DNA of 64,000 nt from Massilia sp. CFBP 13721 (lineage in GTDB: Bacteria; Pseudomonadota; Gammaproteobacteria; Burkholderiales; Burkholderiaceae_D), in assembly GCF_014842025.1 (NCBI RefSeq), contig NZ_JACYUY010000013.1, forward strand, positions 68,982 to 132,981. Reading direction: 5' to 3'. This document shows, piece after piece, positions 12,001 to 24,000 of this stretch; within the stretch, counting starts at the first letter, position 1; the number at the start of each line of letters is the position of its first letter. The notes below the pieces were generated by a model. That model made no database searches and was not told the DNA's origin. It saw only the letters and a program-made list of their open reading frames with translations. The position numbers and the translations under genes are program-made.

Positions 12001-15000
12001 AGCACCGCCAACGACGCCACCACCGGCGCCGCCGGCACCGTGCGCTTCACCGACGTCAACGGCTTCGTCGTGGGCGGCATCGAAACCGGCGCCAGCACCA
12101 TCCTGAACGCCGGCGGCGCGGTCACCCAGACCGGCGCCATCGATTCGGCCAAACTCGGCCTGTCGGGCAGCGGCAGCTTCACCCTGAACGCGGCCGCCAA
12201 CGGCGTGCCGCTGAACCGCTTCGGCACCATCGCGTCGAATACCACCGGCGCGGTCAACGCGACCTCGCAACTGGCGACCGACATCGGCACCGTGGCCAAC
12301 ATGCCGGCAGGCGTCGCTTCGCAGGGCGCGTCGTTCACCCTGTCCGCAGCCGCGATCAGCGCCAGCGCCGGCATCGACACCCGTAGTGGGTCGGCCGGCA
12401 CCAGCGGCGGTGCGGTCAACCTGACCACTACCGGCAGCGGCGCGGCCGGTAAGCTGGCGGCCGGCGCCATCAACACCTCCGGCAAGGCGGCGGCGGCGGG
12501 CTCCGGCCTGGCCGGCGGCGCGGCCGGCAACGTGACCCTGAGCGCTTCCGGCGACAGCCTGGTCGCGGGCGGCGCCATCGTGGCGCGCGGCGGCGCCGGC
12601 GACGGCAGCGGCGCGACCGGCGCCGACGGCACGGCCAAGCTGCTGGCAGCGGCGGGCGCGGTCAGCCAGGCCGCCAACAGCGGCGGCATCGATGCCGGCA
12701 AGCTGGACGTGAGCGCGCAGAACGCTTCGGCGCTGCTCGCCACTGGCAACAAATCCAGCCTGCTGGCGGCGCGCATCACGGGCGCCGACCAGGACTTCAG
12801 CTACCGCAGCGCGGCCGACTTCACCATCGGCGGCGGCGACGTGGCGATCCCGGGCATCACCACCCAGGGCGGCGACATCATCCTGGACAACAATCAGGTG
12901 CGCATCACCGTCAACGAGCCGGTCAGCACCCGCGGCGGCGCCTTCAGCGCCACCAACGTGGGCGGCTTCAACGCGGCCGGCGTCACCATCTCGACCAACG
13001 GCGACGTGACCTATGCCGGCGGCGCCTACAAGAACGGCGGCGCGATCCGCATCTCCAGCACCGCGGGCAGCATCGTGACCGGCACCCTGAGCGCCGACGG
13101 CGACAGCAACGCCGCCGCGGCGGGCGCAGGCGCGATCACGGTATCGACCGGCGGCACCGCGACGGTGGGCAACATCAGCGCCCGCGGCGTGGGCAGCAGC
13201 ACCGGCGGCGACGTCGCGCTTACCGGCGCGCTGGTCAACCTGGCCGGCAACATCGACACCAGCGGCGGCGGCGTGGACGCCGGCGCGGCAGCCGGCGGCT
13301 TGATCACCGTCACCGGCGCGACGGTCGTGCAGGGCGGGGCGCACAGCCTCAGCACCGGCGCAGGCGCCGGCGACATCCGCTTCACCGGTAGCGTCGACAG
13401 CGACGGCACCGCGCGCGACCTGAGCCTGACCGCAGGCACCGGCAACATCGGCTTCGGCGGCACCCTGGGCGGCGTCTCGGCCCTGAACAACGTGCTGCTG
13501 GTCTCGGCCAAGGACGTCACTGCCGGCGGCGTCAACGCCGCCGGCCTGACCCAGGTCGCCGGCACCGGCACCACCACGCTGGGCGGCGCCGTGACCCTGG
13601 GCGGCAACCTGGCCTTCACCGGCAATCAGCTGGCCGTCAACGCCGCCGTCAACGCGGCCGGCAAGGCAACCATCAGCAACACCGGCCTGTTCTCCACCTC
13701 GGCCGCGGGCGACATCGCGGCCGCAGGCGGCTTCATCCAGAACGGCGCCGGCGCCAGCCTGCTGGCGGGCGACATCGCCACCACCGGCACCGGCATCAGC
13801 TTCGCCAGCCCGGTTGCATTGAAAGGCAACGTGGTCCTGCGCAGCAACGGCGGCAACATCGCCTTTGCCAACGCGCTGGACAGCGATGGCGCGACGCAGC
13901 GCAACCTCGTGCTCGACGCCGGCGCGGGCGACATCGCCCTGGCTGGCAAGGTCGGCGCCAGCGCGGCGCTGGGCGGCTTGACCGTCGCCGCGGCGCACGA
14001 CGTGAACGCCGCGAACACCGTCAACGCGGCCAGCTTCACCCAGCTGGCGGGCAGCGGCGCCACCACCTTCGCCAAGGCGGTGACCCTGTCCGGCAACCTG
14101 GACTTCAGCGGCACGGCCCTGAACGTCAACGATGCCGTCACTACCGGCGGCACCGTCGACATCGGCAACAGCGGCGTGTTCACCCTCGCCGCGGGCGCGT
14201 CGATCGCCTCGACCGGCAGCTTCGTGCAGGACGGCACGGGCGCCAGCGCCCTGGCCGGCGGCATCAGCACCGCCGGCGCCGACATCGAGTTCGGCGCGGC
14301 CATCGTCCTGACCGGCGATGTGGCCCTGTCGACCGGCAACGCCAGCGGCGCCATCGCCCTGGCGGCGGTCGACGCCGACGGCGTCCAGGCGCGCAAGCTG
14401 TCGCTGACCACCGGTACCGGCGGCATCGAACTGGGCGGCAATATCGGCGCGGCCAAGGCCGTCGATACGCTGGTCCTGAAGTCGACCGGCGCCGTCACCC
14501 AGGGCGCGGGCAGCGCCGTCAAGGTCGCGAAGCTGGGCATCGAGGCAGCCGCCGACGTGACCCTGAACAATGCCGGCAACGACGTCGGCACGCTCGCGGC
14601 CAGCCTGAACGGCAATGCCGGCCTGCAGTATCGCGACGCCAACGGCTTCGTGCTCGGCAGCGTGGGCGGCCTGACCGGCCTGACCGACAACGCGGGCGCT
14701 TCGAGCGTCGGCTTCACCGCCGGCGGCCTGGTGGCGCAGGCGCAGGGCGTGGCCATCCTGCTCAACGGTAACCTGAGCATCGATACCAGCACCTACAACG
14801 CCGGCAATGTGTCGGTGACCAACACCAACGCCGCCGGCACGGTGCTCGACAACACGCTGATCGGCAACGACTTCACCCTCGACAGCGCCGGTCCGGTCAC
14901 CCAGAAGGCCAATGCCAACGGCACGGCGCCCAACCAGACCGACGCCTACCTGCGCGTGGGCGGCAACTTCAACACGCCGCATGGCGCGCTGATCGAAGGT

Positions 15001-18000
15001 ACGTCGAGCGACAATTTCTTCCAGGGCGGCGCCGCGTCGGCGTCGGATCCGAACCAGATCCGCCTGAACGGCGTGATCACCCTGAGCCAGAACGGCAACA
15101 TGCTGTCGGCCTCGTACATCGATGCGAACAGCGTCAGCCATACGGTCAACGTCGATCTGTCCCAGGTCACGGCGCCGCTCAGCATCGTCAGCGATGCGGG
15201 CGGCAAGACCATCGTGGCGGTCAACAACACCGACGCGGTGTCGCTGACCGGTGCCAACCGCATTGGCGGCGCGCTGAAGATCACGACTTATGGCGGCTAC
15301 CAGGACACCGGCATCGCCAACGCGACCGGTATCGTCGCCTCCGGCGCGCTCAATATCGGCAACGACGTGAGCTTCACGGCGCAGCAGAGCAGCGCCAACA
15401 GCGCTTCGCTCGTGACCGGGGCCGGTCAAGTCAAACTGTCCGACAGCACCAACGTGTTCGGCGGCACCGTGTCGGCATCGGCGCGCGGTATGGGCATCCA
15501 GATCGCCGACAGCACCGACCTGAGCCTGGGCAACGTGCTCGGCAGCCAGCTGTTGCTCGACCTCGGCCAGGGCGCAAGCCAGGCCGGCGGCACCCAGCTC
15601 AACGTGTCCAGTCTGGTGATCCGCAGCACCCCGGGCGGCGGCGGCACCGTGACCTTCGACCAGGCCAACCTGATCGACCAGGTGGCGGCCGACGTGAACG
15701 GCGCGCTGGCATTGAACATCGCCGGCACCTTCACGCCGGGTAGCACCAGCGTGCAGGTGGCCAGTGCGACGCCGTTCAGCGGCGGCGCAGCGGTCGACGG
15801 CATCCATACCGGCAACCACGCACTGATCCTGTCGTCCGCGGTCGACCTCGACATCGTCGCGGCGATCGACAGCGGCAGCGCGGCCACCACCATCAGCGCC
15901 AGCGCCAATGGCCAGAACATGGTCCTGGGCGGCGCCGGCAATACCGGCGACCTGGTGCTGGGCACGAGCGACCTGGCCAACATCAACGCCGCCTCGACCA
16001 GCTTCACCGTCACCGGCGGCGGCAGCCTGAGCGCCGGCAACGTCGACTTCAATGCGGGCGACGTGACGCTCCAGGCCGATGATATCGCCCTGTCGGGCAG
16101 CATCGGCACCGGCGCCGGCGACACCCTGACGGTCGATGGCGCCACCCGCCTGGCGACCGACACCACGGTCGACGGCAACGTGCACTTCGCCGGCACGCTC
16201 GACAGCGCGATCGATGCGGCCAACAGCCTGGCCGTGACCGGCAATGCCGTGTTCGGCGCCGCCGTGGGCCAGGATCCGCAGGGCGCCACCACCAAGGGCG
16301 CGCTGGGCAGCCTGCGCGTGGACGGCACCACCGTCATCGACGGTGGCGTGGTGATCACCACCGGCACCCAGACCTATGGCGGCGACGTCAAGCTGGGCGC
16401 AGGTACGACCCTGACCGGTCCGACCGTCGTCCTGAACGGCGACGTCGACGGCGATGGCCACGACCTGGCCATCGTCGGCAATGCCGTCACCGGCGGCGAC
16501 GTCACGGATGTTGCCGACCTGAGCGTCACCGGCACGTCCAGCCTCGGCGGCGACGTCAGCACCAGCGGCGACCAGACCTATAGCGGCGCGGTCACGCTGA
16601 CGGCGGATGCAACGCTGTCCAGCACCGGCGGCGGCGACATCGGCTTCGGCGGCACGCTGGACGGCGCACATGCGCTGACGGTCGCTACCGACGGCACCAC
16701 CACCTTCGGCGGCGCCGTGGGCGGCACCAGCGCCCTGGCCAGCGTCACCACCAGCGGCAACGGCACCACCGCAATCAACGGCGGCGGCGTCACCACCAGC
16801 GGCACCCAGACCTACGGCAACGACGTGGCGCTGGGCGCGGACACCACCCTCACCGGTTCGACCGTCACCCTGGGTGGCGACGTCGACGGCGATGGCCATG
16901 ACCTGGCCATCGTCGGCAATGCCGTCACCGGCGGCGACGTCAGCGGCGTGGCCGACCTGAGCGTGACCGGCACCACCACCATCGGCGGTGACGTGACCAC
17001 CAGCGGCGACCAGACCTACACCGGCGCGGCCACCCTGGCGGCGGATGCAACGCTGTCCAGCACCGGCGGCGGCGACATCGGCTTCGGCGGCACGCTGGAC
17101 GGCGCACATGCGCTGACGGTCGCTACCGACGGCACCACCACCTTCGGCGGCGCCGTGGGCGGCACCAGCGCCCTGGCCAGCGTCACCACCAGCGGCAACG
17201 GCACCACCGCAATCAACGGCGGCGGCGTCACCACCAGCGGCACCCAGACCTACGGCAACGACGTGGTGCTGGGCGCGGACACCACCCTTACCGGTTCGAC
17301 CGTCGTCCTGAACGGCGACGTCGACGGCAACGGCCACGACCTGACCATCGACGGCGCGATCGTGACCAACGGCGACGTCAGGAACGTGGCGGACCTGGGC
17401 GTGACCGGCGCCACCACCATCGGCGGCGACATCGTCACCTCCGGCGGCCAGACCTATACCGGTCCGGTGACCGTCGGCGCGGACAGCACGATCACGGCCA
17501 CCTCGCTCACGACCGGCTCAACCGTCGACGTGGGCGCGCACGGCCTGGACATCCATACCGACACCCTGTCGCTGGGCGGCGACGTGACCGGCAGCGGCAC
17601 GCTGTCGATCGCGACCCTGACCCAGGGCCGCGCCATCGACATCGCCACCGGCGCCACCGGCACCGGTTCGCTGGTGATCGGCACGGACGACCTGGGCCAC
17701 ATCGGCAAGCAGTTCGCCAACGTCACCTTCGGCGATGCCGACAGCGGCACGATCACCGTCGGCGCCAGCGGCACGCCGCTGTCCCTGGACAATGCCACGA
17801 CCCTGCATTCGGGCGCCGCTGTCAACATCGAAGGCGACGTCACGATTGCCGACGGCAAGACCGTGACCGTCGATGCCGCCAGCGCCAGCGCCGTGAACGG
17901 CAGCCTGGCCGGCGGCGGTGGCCTGGCCACGACCGGTGCGGGCACGCTGACCCTGAATGCCGCCAACACCTACACCGGCGACACCACCATCGGCATGGGC

Positions 18001-21000
18001 GCGACCCTCGCCGTGGTAGCCGACGATGCGCTCGGCACCACCGGCGCGGTGCGCAACAGCGGCACGCTCGACTTGTCCGGCTCGAACGGCGTGGACACCA
18101 CGACCGTGACCGGCTCGGGCGACGTCAACCTGGGCGCGCAAACGCTGACCCTGCGCGACGCCGACGGCACGATCTCGGGCACGATCTCGGGCAACGGCGG
18201 TGCGCTGGCGATCGAAGGCGGTTCGCTGACGCTGTCCCACGCCAATACCTACACCGGCACGACCGCGATCGGCAACGGCGCAACCCTGACCGTTTCCGAC
18301 AGCCACGCGCTCGGCACGTCCGGCGGCGGCACCACGGTGGCGGCCGGCGGTACCCTGGTACTGGACAGCGGCAACGGCGGCCTGGACATCGCGGATGCCG
18401 TGACCCTGAACGGTACCGGCGCGAACGGCGCCGGCGCACTGGTCAACCTGGCTGGCGACAACACCGTGTCGGGCACCGTCACCCTGGGCAGCGGCACCGT
18501 CGGCGTGACCGGCCAGTCCGGCAACCTGACCTTCGGCAACAGCGTGGACGGCCCGGCCGACCTCGTGATCGACAGCCAGGGCACGGTCGGCTTCGGCGGT
18601 CCGGTGGGTGGCACCACCGCACTGTCGAGCATCACGACCAATGGCGGCGGCACCACCGCAATCAACGGCGGCAGCGTCACCACCAGCGGCACCCAGACTT
18701 ACGGCGACGACGTGACGCTGGGCGCGCACACCACGCTCACCGGTTCAACCGTCACCCTGGGTGGCGACGTCGACGGCCATGGCCATGACCTGGCCATCGT
18801 CGGCAATGCCGTCACCGGCGGCGACGTCAGCGGCGTGGCCGACCTGAGCGTGACCGGCACCACCACCATCGGCGGTGACGTGACGACCAGCGGCGACCAG
18901 ACCTACACCGGCGCGGCCACCCTGGCGGCGGATGCAACGCTGTCCAGCACCGGCGGCGGCGACATCGGCTTTGGCGGAACGCTGGACGGCGCGCATGCGC
19001 TGACGGTCGCTACCGACGGCACCACCACCTTCGGCGGCGCCGTGGGCGGCACCAGCGCCCTGGCCAGCGTCACCACCAGCGGCAACGGCACCACCGCAAT
19101 CGACGGCGGCGGCATCACCACCAGCGGCACCCAGACCTACGGCAACGACGTGGCGCTGGGCGCGGACACCACCCTTACCGGTTCGACCGTCACCCTGGGT
19201 GGCGACGTCGACGGCGATGGCCACGACCTGGCCATCGTCGGCAATGCCGTCACCGGCGCCGACGTCAGCGGCGTGGCCGACCTGAGCGTGACCGGCACCA
19301 CCACCATCGGCGGTGACGTGACCACCAGCGGCGACCAGACCTACACCGGCGCGGCCACCCTGGCGGCGGATGCAACGCTGTCCAGCACCGGCGGCGGCGA
19401 CATCGGCTTCGGCGGCACGCTCGACGGCGCCCATGCGCTGGACATCGACACCACCGGCACCATCCGCTTCGGCGGCGCAGTGGGCGCTGCCACGGCGCTG
19501 GACAGCCTGAGCACCGGCACCGGCACCGTCGCGATCGACGGCGGCAGCGTGACCACCACCGGCACCCAGTCCTACCACGGCAACGTGGTCCTGGGCGCGG
19601 ATACCACCATCGGTAGCGGCAACGGCGCGGTGACCTTCGACGGCACGGTCGACGCGGCCGGCGCCGGCAAGGACTTGACCGTCAATGCCGGCAGCGGCGC
19701 GGTCGCCTTCAACGGCGCCGTCGGCGCCGCGGCCAACGGCGCGCTGGGCGATCTGGTCGTCAACAGCAGCACTGCCACCGTGTTCGGCGGCAGCATCAAT
19801 GCGGCCAGCGTGACCACCGACGCCGGCGGCACGACCAGCCTGAACGGCAATGTGACCACGACCGGCGGCCAGTCCTATGGCGATGCGGTGCAGGTGCAGT
19901 CCGACCTCACCTTCAAGTCCGGCGGCGGCAACGTCGCATTCGGCGACGCGCTCGGCCAGCCTGATGGCCAGGGCCGCAACGTGACCGTCGATGCCGGCAC
20001 GGGCAGCGCGACCTTTACCGGTCCGGTGACGCTCGCTTCGCTCGACATCGCATCGGCTTCCGGTGCGACGCTGGACAACGGCGGCAACGCGATTGGCGCC
20101 ATCGCCGGCAACCTGGGCCATGGCGGCCTGTCGCTCGACAACACGACCGGTATCACGATCGGCGTCGGCGCCAAGGGCATTTCCAGCGGCGGCGTGGTCA
20201 CCATCCACGCGCAAAGCGGCGACGTGACGCTCCAGCACGGCATCACCGTGTCGGGCAACGGCAACATCGTGCTCGACGCGGCGGGCGGCAACTTCGTCAA
20301 CCACGCGGGCACGGCGGCGCTGGCCACCGGCGGCCGTTGGCAGGTCTATTCCACCGATCCGTCCAAGGACGAGCGCGGCGGTTTGACGCCGGACTTCAAG
20401 CAGTACAACGCCCGCTTCGGCGACCTGCTGGCATCCGGCGGCAACGGCTTCGTCTACAGCATCGCGCCGGTCATCACCGGCAAGCTGGCCGGCGAAGTAC
20501 GCAAGGTCTATGACGGCGGCACCACCGCGGTCCTGGCGGCGGGCAATTACGACGCCACCACGGGTGCGATCGACGGCGACGTCGTGACTTTCAACACCCC
20601 GGTCTTCGGCAGCTACGACAGCAAGACCGCGGGCAGCGGCAAGACGGTGACCGTGAACGGCGTGCAGATCCTGAACGCCATGGACGGCAACGTCGCGGTG
20701 TACGGCTACCAGCTGGCCAGCAGCACGCTGAGCGGCGCGGTGGGCGTAGTCGACAAGGCCATGATCCAGGTCGCCGGCCTGGTCGCCCTGAACAAGGTGT
20801 ACGACGGTACCGACATGGCTTACCTGAACACCCAGGCGGCCCGGGCCACCGGCGTGATGGCGGGCGACCAGATCAGCCTGGTCGGCGCGACCGGCCACTA
20901 CGTCGACGGCAAGAATGCCGGCGCAGGCAAGGCGATCATCGCCGACAACATCCAGCTGGCGGGTGCCGACAAGGACAACTACCAGATGGTGCCGAGCACC

Positions 21001-24000
21001 GGCTTGGCGTCCGACATCACGGCGCGCGCGCTGGCCGTCACCGCCAGCGGCGGCAGCAAGACCTACGACGTGACCACGGTCACGACGGTGGCGCTGGCCG
21101 ACAACCGCGTGGCAGGCGACGTGCTGGACATCGGCTACCAGGCCAACTACCTGGACAAGAACGCCGGCACCGGCAAGTACATCAGGGTGTCCGATATCGC
21201 CATCTCGGGCCAGGATGCGCAGAACTACACGGTGAACTCGACGGCGGCGTCGTTCGGCGACATCGCCAGGGCCGACCTGACGGTCCATGCCACCGGCGTG
21301 AGCCGGGTCTACGACGGCACCACCAACGCCAGCGTGGTCCTGTCCGACGACCGTACGGTCGCGGCGATGCAGGGCGACCAGCTGACCCTGTCCTACGAGG
21401 CGGCGATGTTCGCATCCAAGGGCGCAGGGCTGGGCAAGACGATCAAGGTCTACGGCGTCAGCGTCGGCGGCGCCGATGCGGGCAACTACAAGGTCAACGT
21501 GGCGCCGGCCGGCAGCGCGAGCGCGGACATCAGCGGCATCCACCTGACGCTGAGCGGCGTGCAGGCGCTCGACAAGGTGTATGACGGCTCCACCGGCGCT
21601 GTCCTCAACCTGGCCAACGCCTCGCTGAACGGCGTGGTGGCTGGAGACAGCGTGTCCCTCCTCGGCGCGCTGGGCAGCGGCGTGTTCGCCAGCAAGGATG
21701 CCGGCGCCAGCCCGATCGCGGTCAGCGTGACGGGTGGCGGCATCCAGCTTGCCGGCAAGGACGCCGACGGCTACTTGATCGACATGCCAACCAGCCTGAT
21801 CGCCAGCATCACGCCGAAGGCGCTGACGGCCGCCATCACGGCGCCGGGCAAGGTCTATGACGGCAATACGGCGGCGGCGCCGACGGTAACCATCACCGGC
21901 GGCCTGGTCGGCAACGAGCGGCTGGGCGCGAGCGGCACCGCGAGCTTCGACTCGAAGAACGTGGGCGCCCGTGTGGTCACGCTCGATAGCGTCGCGCTGC
22001 AAGGCGATGCGGCCAGCGGCGGCCTGGCCAGCAACTACGTGCTGGTGGCCGGCCAGACCACCGTGGCCGACATCACCCGCCTGGCTTCCGTCACCTGGAC
22101 CGGCAATGCGCATGGCGGCAACTGGTTCGACCCGAACAACTGGGAAGGCGGCGCAGTGCCGGACTTCGCCAACGTCAAGGACGTCCTGATTCCGGGCGGT
22201 GTCGTTATCGACTTCAACCCGGCGCCGAACGGCGCGCCGGTGTACGTCGACAGCATCGTCGGTAACGGCGGTAACGGCGGTAACGGTGGTAACGGTGGCA
22301 CCCTGAACATCAGCGGCGGCACCTTGAACACCGGCAGCGGCGGCGTCAAGCTGGGCGGCTTCACGCAGTCGGGCGGCACGCTGACGAGCGGCGGCGACGT
22401 GTCGGTCAACGTCTTCGTCCAGACCGGCGGCACCACCGTCGTCGAGGGCGACTTCACGGCGCACGGCGGCTTCAACCAGGGCGGCAGCGGCACCCTGAGC
22501 GTCGGCGGCACGACCACCATCGTCTCCGACGGCGACGTGGTGATCGGCAACCTGACGTCGGAAGGCGACCTGGACGTGACCAGCACGGGCGGCCCGATCA
22601 CGCAGTCCGAGGGCACGACGATCGTGATCGAAGGCGACACCACGCTGACCGCCGGCGCGAACGGCAAGCCGGCGGACATCGTCCTGAATGGCGCGGGCAA
22701 CGACTTCGGCGGTCCGGTGACGGTCAGCGGCAAGGACGTTCACCTGAGCGACAAGAACGACCTGAGCGTCGGCGGCAAGACCAGCGGCGGGCTGAGCACG
22801 CAAGCGGGCGGCGGCACCACCCTGGGCGAGACCACGGTGGGCGGCAAGCTCGACGTGACCGGCAAGGGGCCTGTGAGCCAGACCAGCGGCGCTACGCTGA
22901 CGGTTGGCGGCGCCACCACGCTGAAGTCCGAGGGCGACATCAACTTGGGCAACGGCGGCAACGACTTCGGCGGTCCGGTGACGGTCAGCGGCAAGGACGT
23001 TCACCTGAGCGACAAGAACGACCTGAGCGTCGGCGGCAAGAGCAGCGGCGGGCTGAGCACGCAAGCGGGCGGCGGCACCACCCTGAGCGAGACCACGGTG
23101 GGCGGCAAGCTCGACGTGACCGGCAAGGGTCCGGTGAGCCAGACCAGCGGCGCTACGCTGACGGTCGGCGGCGCCACCACGCTGAAGTCCGAGGGCGACA
23201 TCAACCTGGGCAACGGCGGCAATGACTTCGGCGGTCCGGTGACGGTCAGCGGCAAAGACGTGCGCCTGGGCGACAAGAACGACCTGAGCGTCGGCGGCAA
23301 GACTAGCGGCGGGCTGAGCACGCAAGCGGGCGGCAGCACCACCCTGAGCGAGACCACGGTGGGCGGCAAGCTCGACGTGACCGGCAAGGGTCCGGTGAGC
23401 CAGACCAGCGGCGCTACGCTGACGGTTGGCGGCACCACCACGCTGAAGTCCGAGGGCGACGTGACCCTGGTCAACGCAGGCAACGACTTCGGCGGTGCGG
23501 TGTCGGCGAATGGCCGCAACGTGGCCCTGGCCGACGGTACGGGCGGTCTGACGCTGGGCAAGGTCGATGCCGCGGGCACCTTGTCGGTCAAGGCAAGTGG
23601 CGCCATCACGCAAGCGCCGGGGCAGTATCTCGACGTTGCGGGCCTGGCGACCTTCACTTCGGCAACGAATGAGGTCAAGCTTGCCCCGACCGGCAACAAC
23701 CTGCGCGGCAATCCGAAATCGGATGCGGTGACGGTCCTGACCCCGATCGTGCAGGTGGCCACGGTGCCGGCGCTCGGCACCGGCCCGCAGGTGCAGACGG
23801 TCAACCCGGTCGGCGCAGCCGGCACGGGCGGCATCGTCAACCCGGTCGGCTCGGTCAACGCGAGCGGCATGGTCAACGCGAGCGGCATGGTCACCGCGGC
23901 TGGCGATGTGAAGAGCGCAAGCAGCGCGAGCGCGTCGAATGCCGCGGGCGGCACGGTCGCACCGGCTTCCGGACCGCTTGCGTCGGGCATCACGGTGCAG

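Noticed and set aside
22258..22300. CRISPR-like or microsatellite array at the GGTAACGGC repeats
   Set aside because: This is a short in-frame GNGG glycine-rich linker in TpsA with no spacers.
2860..23613. Three enormous minus-strand open frames opposite the TpsA gene (about 1,876, 2,932 and 1,622 codons: 2860-8490, 8539-17337, 18745-23613)
   Set aside because: They arise because the Gly/Ala/Thr/Asn-rich, GC-ending codons of the TpsA gene rarely create stops on the opposite strand. Their translations are Ala/Asp/Arg/Gly-rich with no domains, signal peptides or ribosome-binding sites, while the plus-strand frame has clear family motifs.
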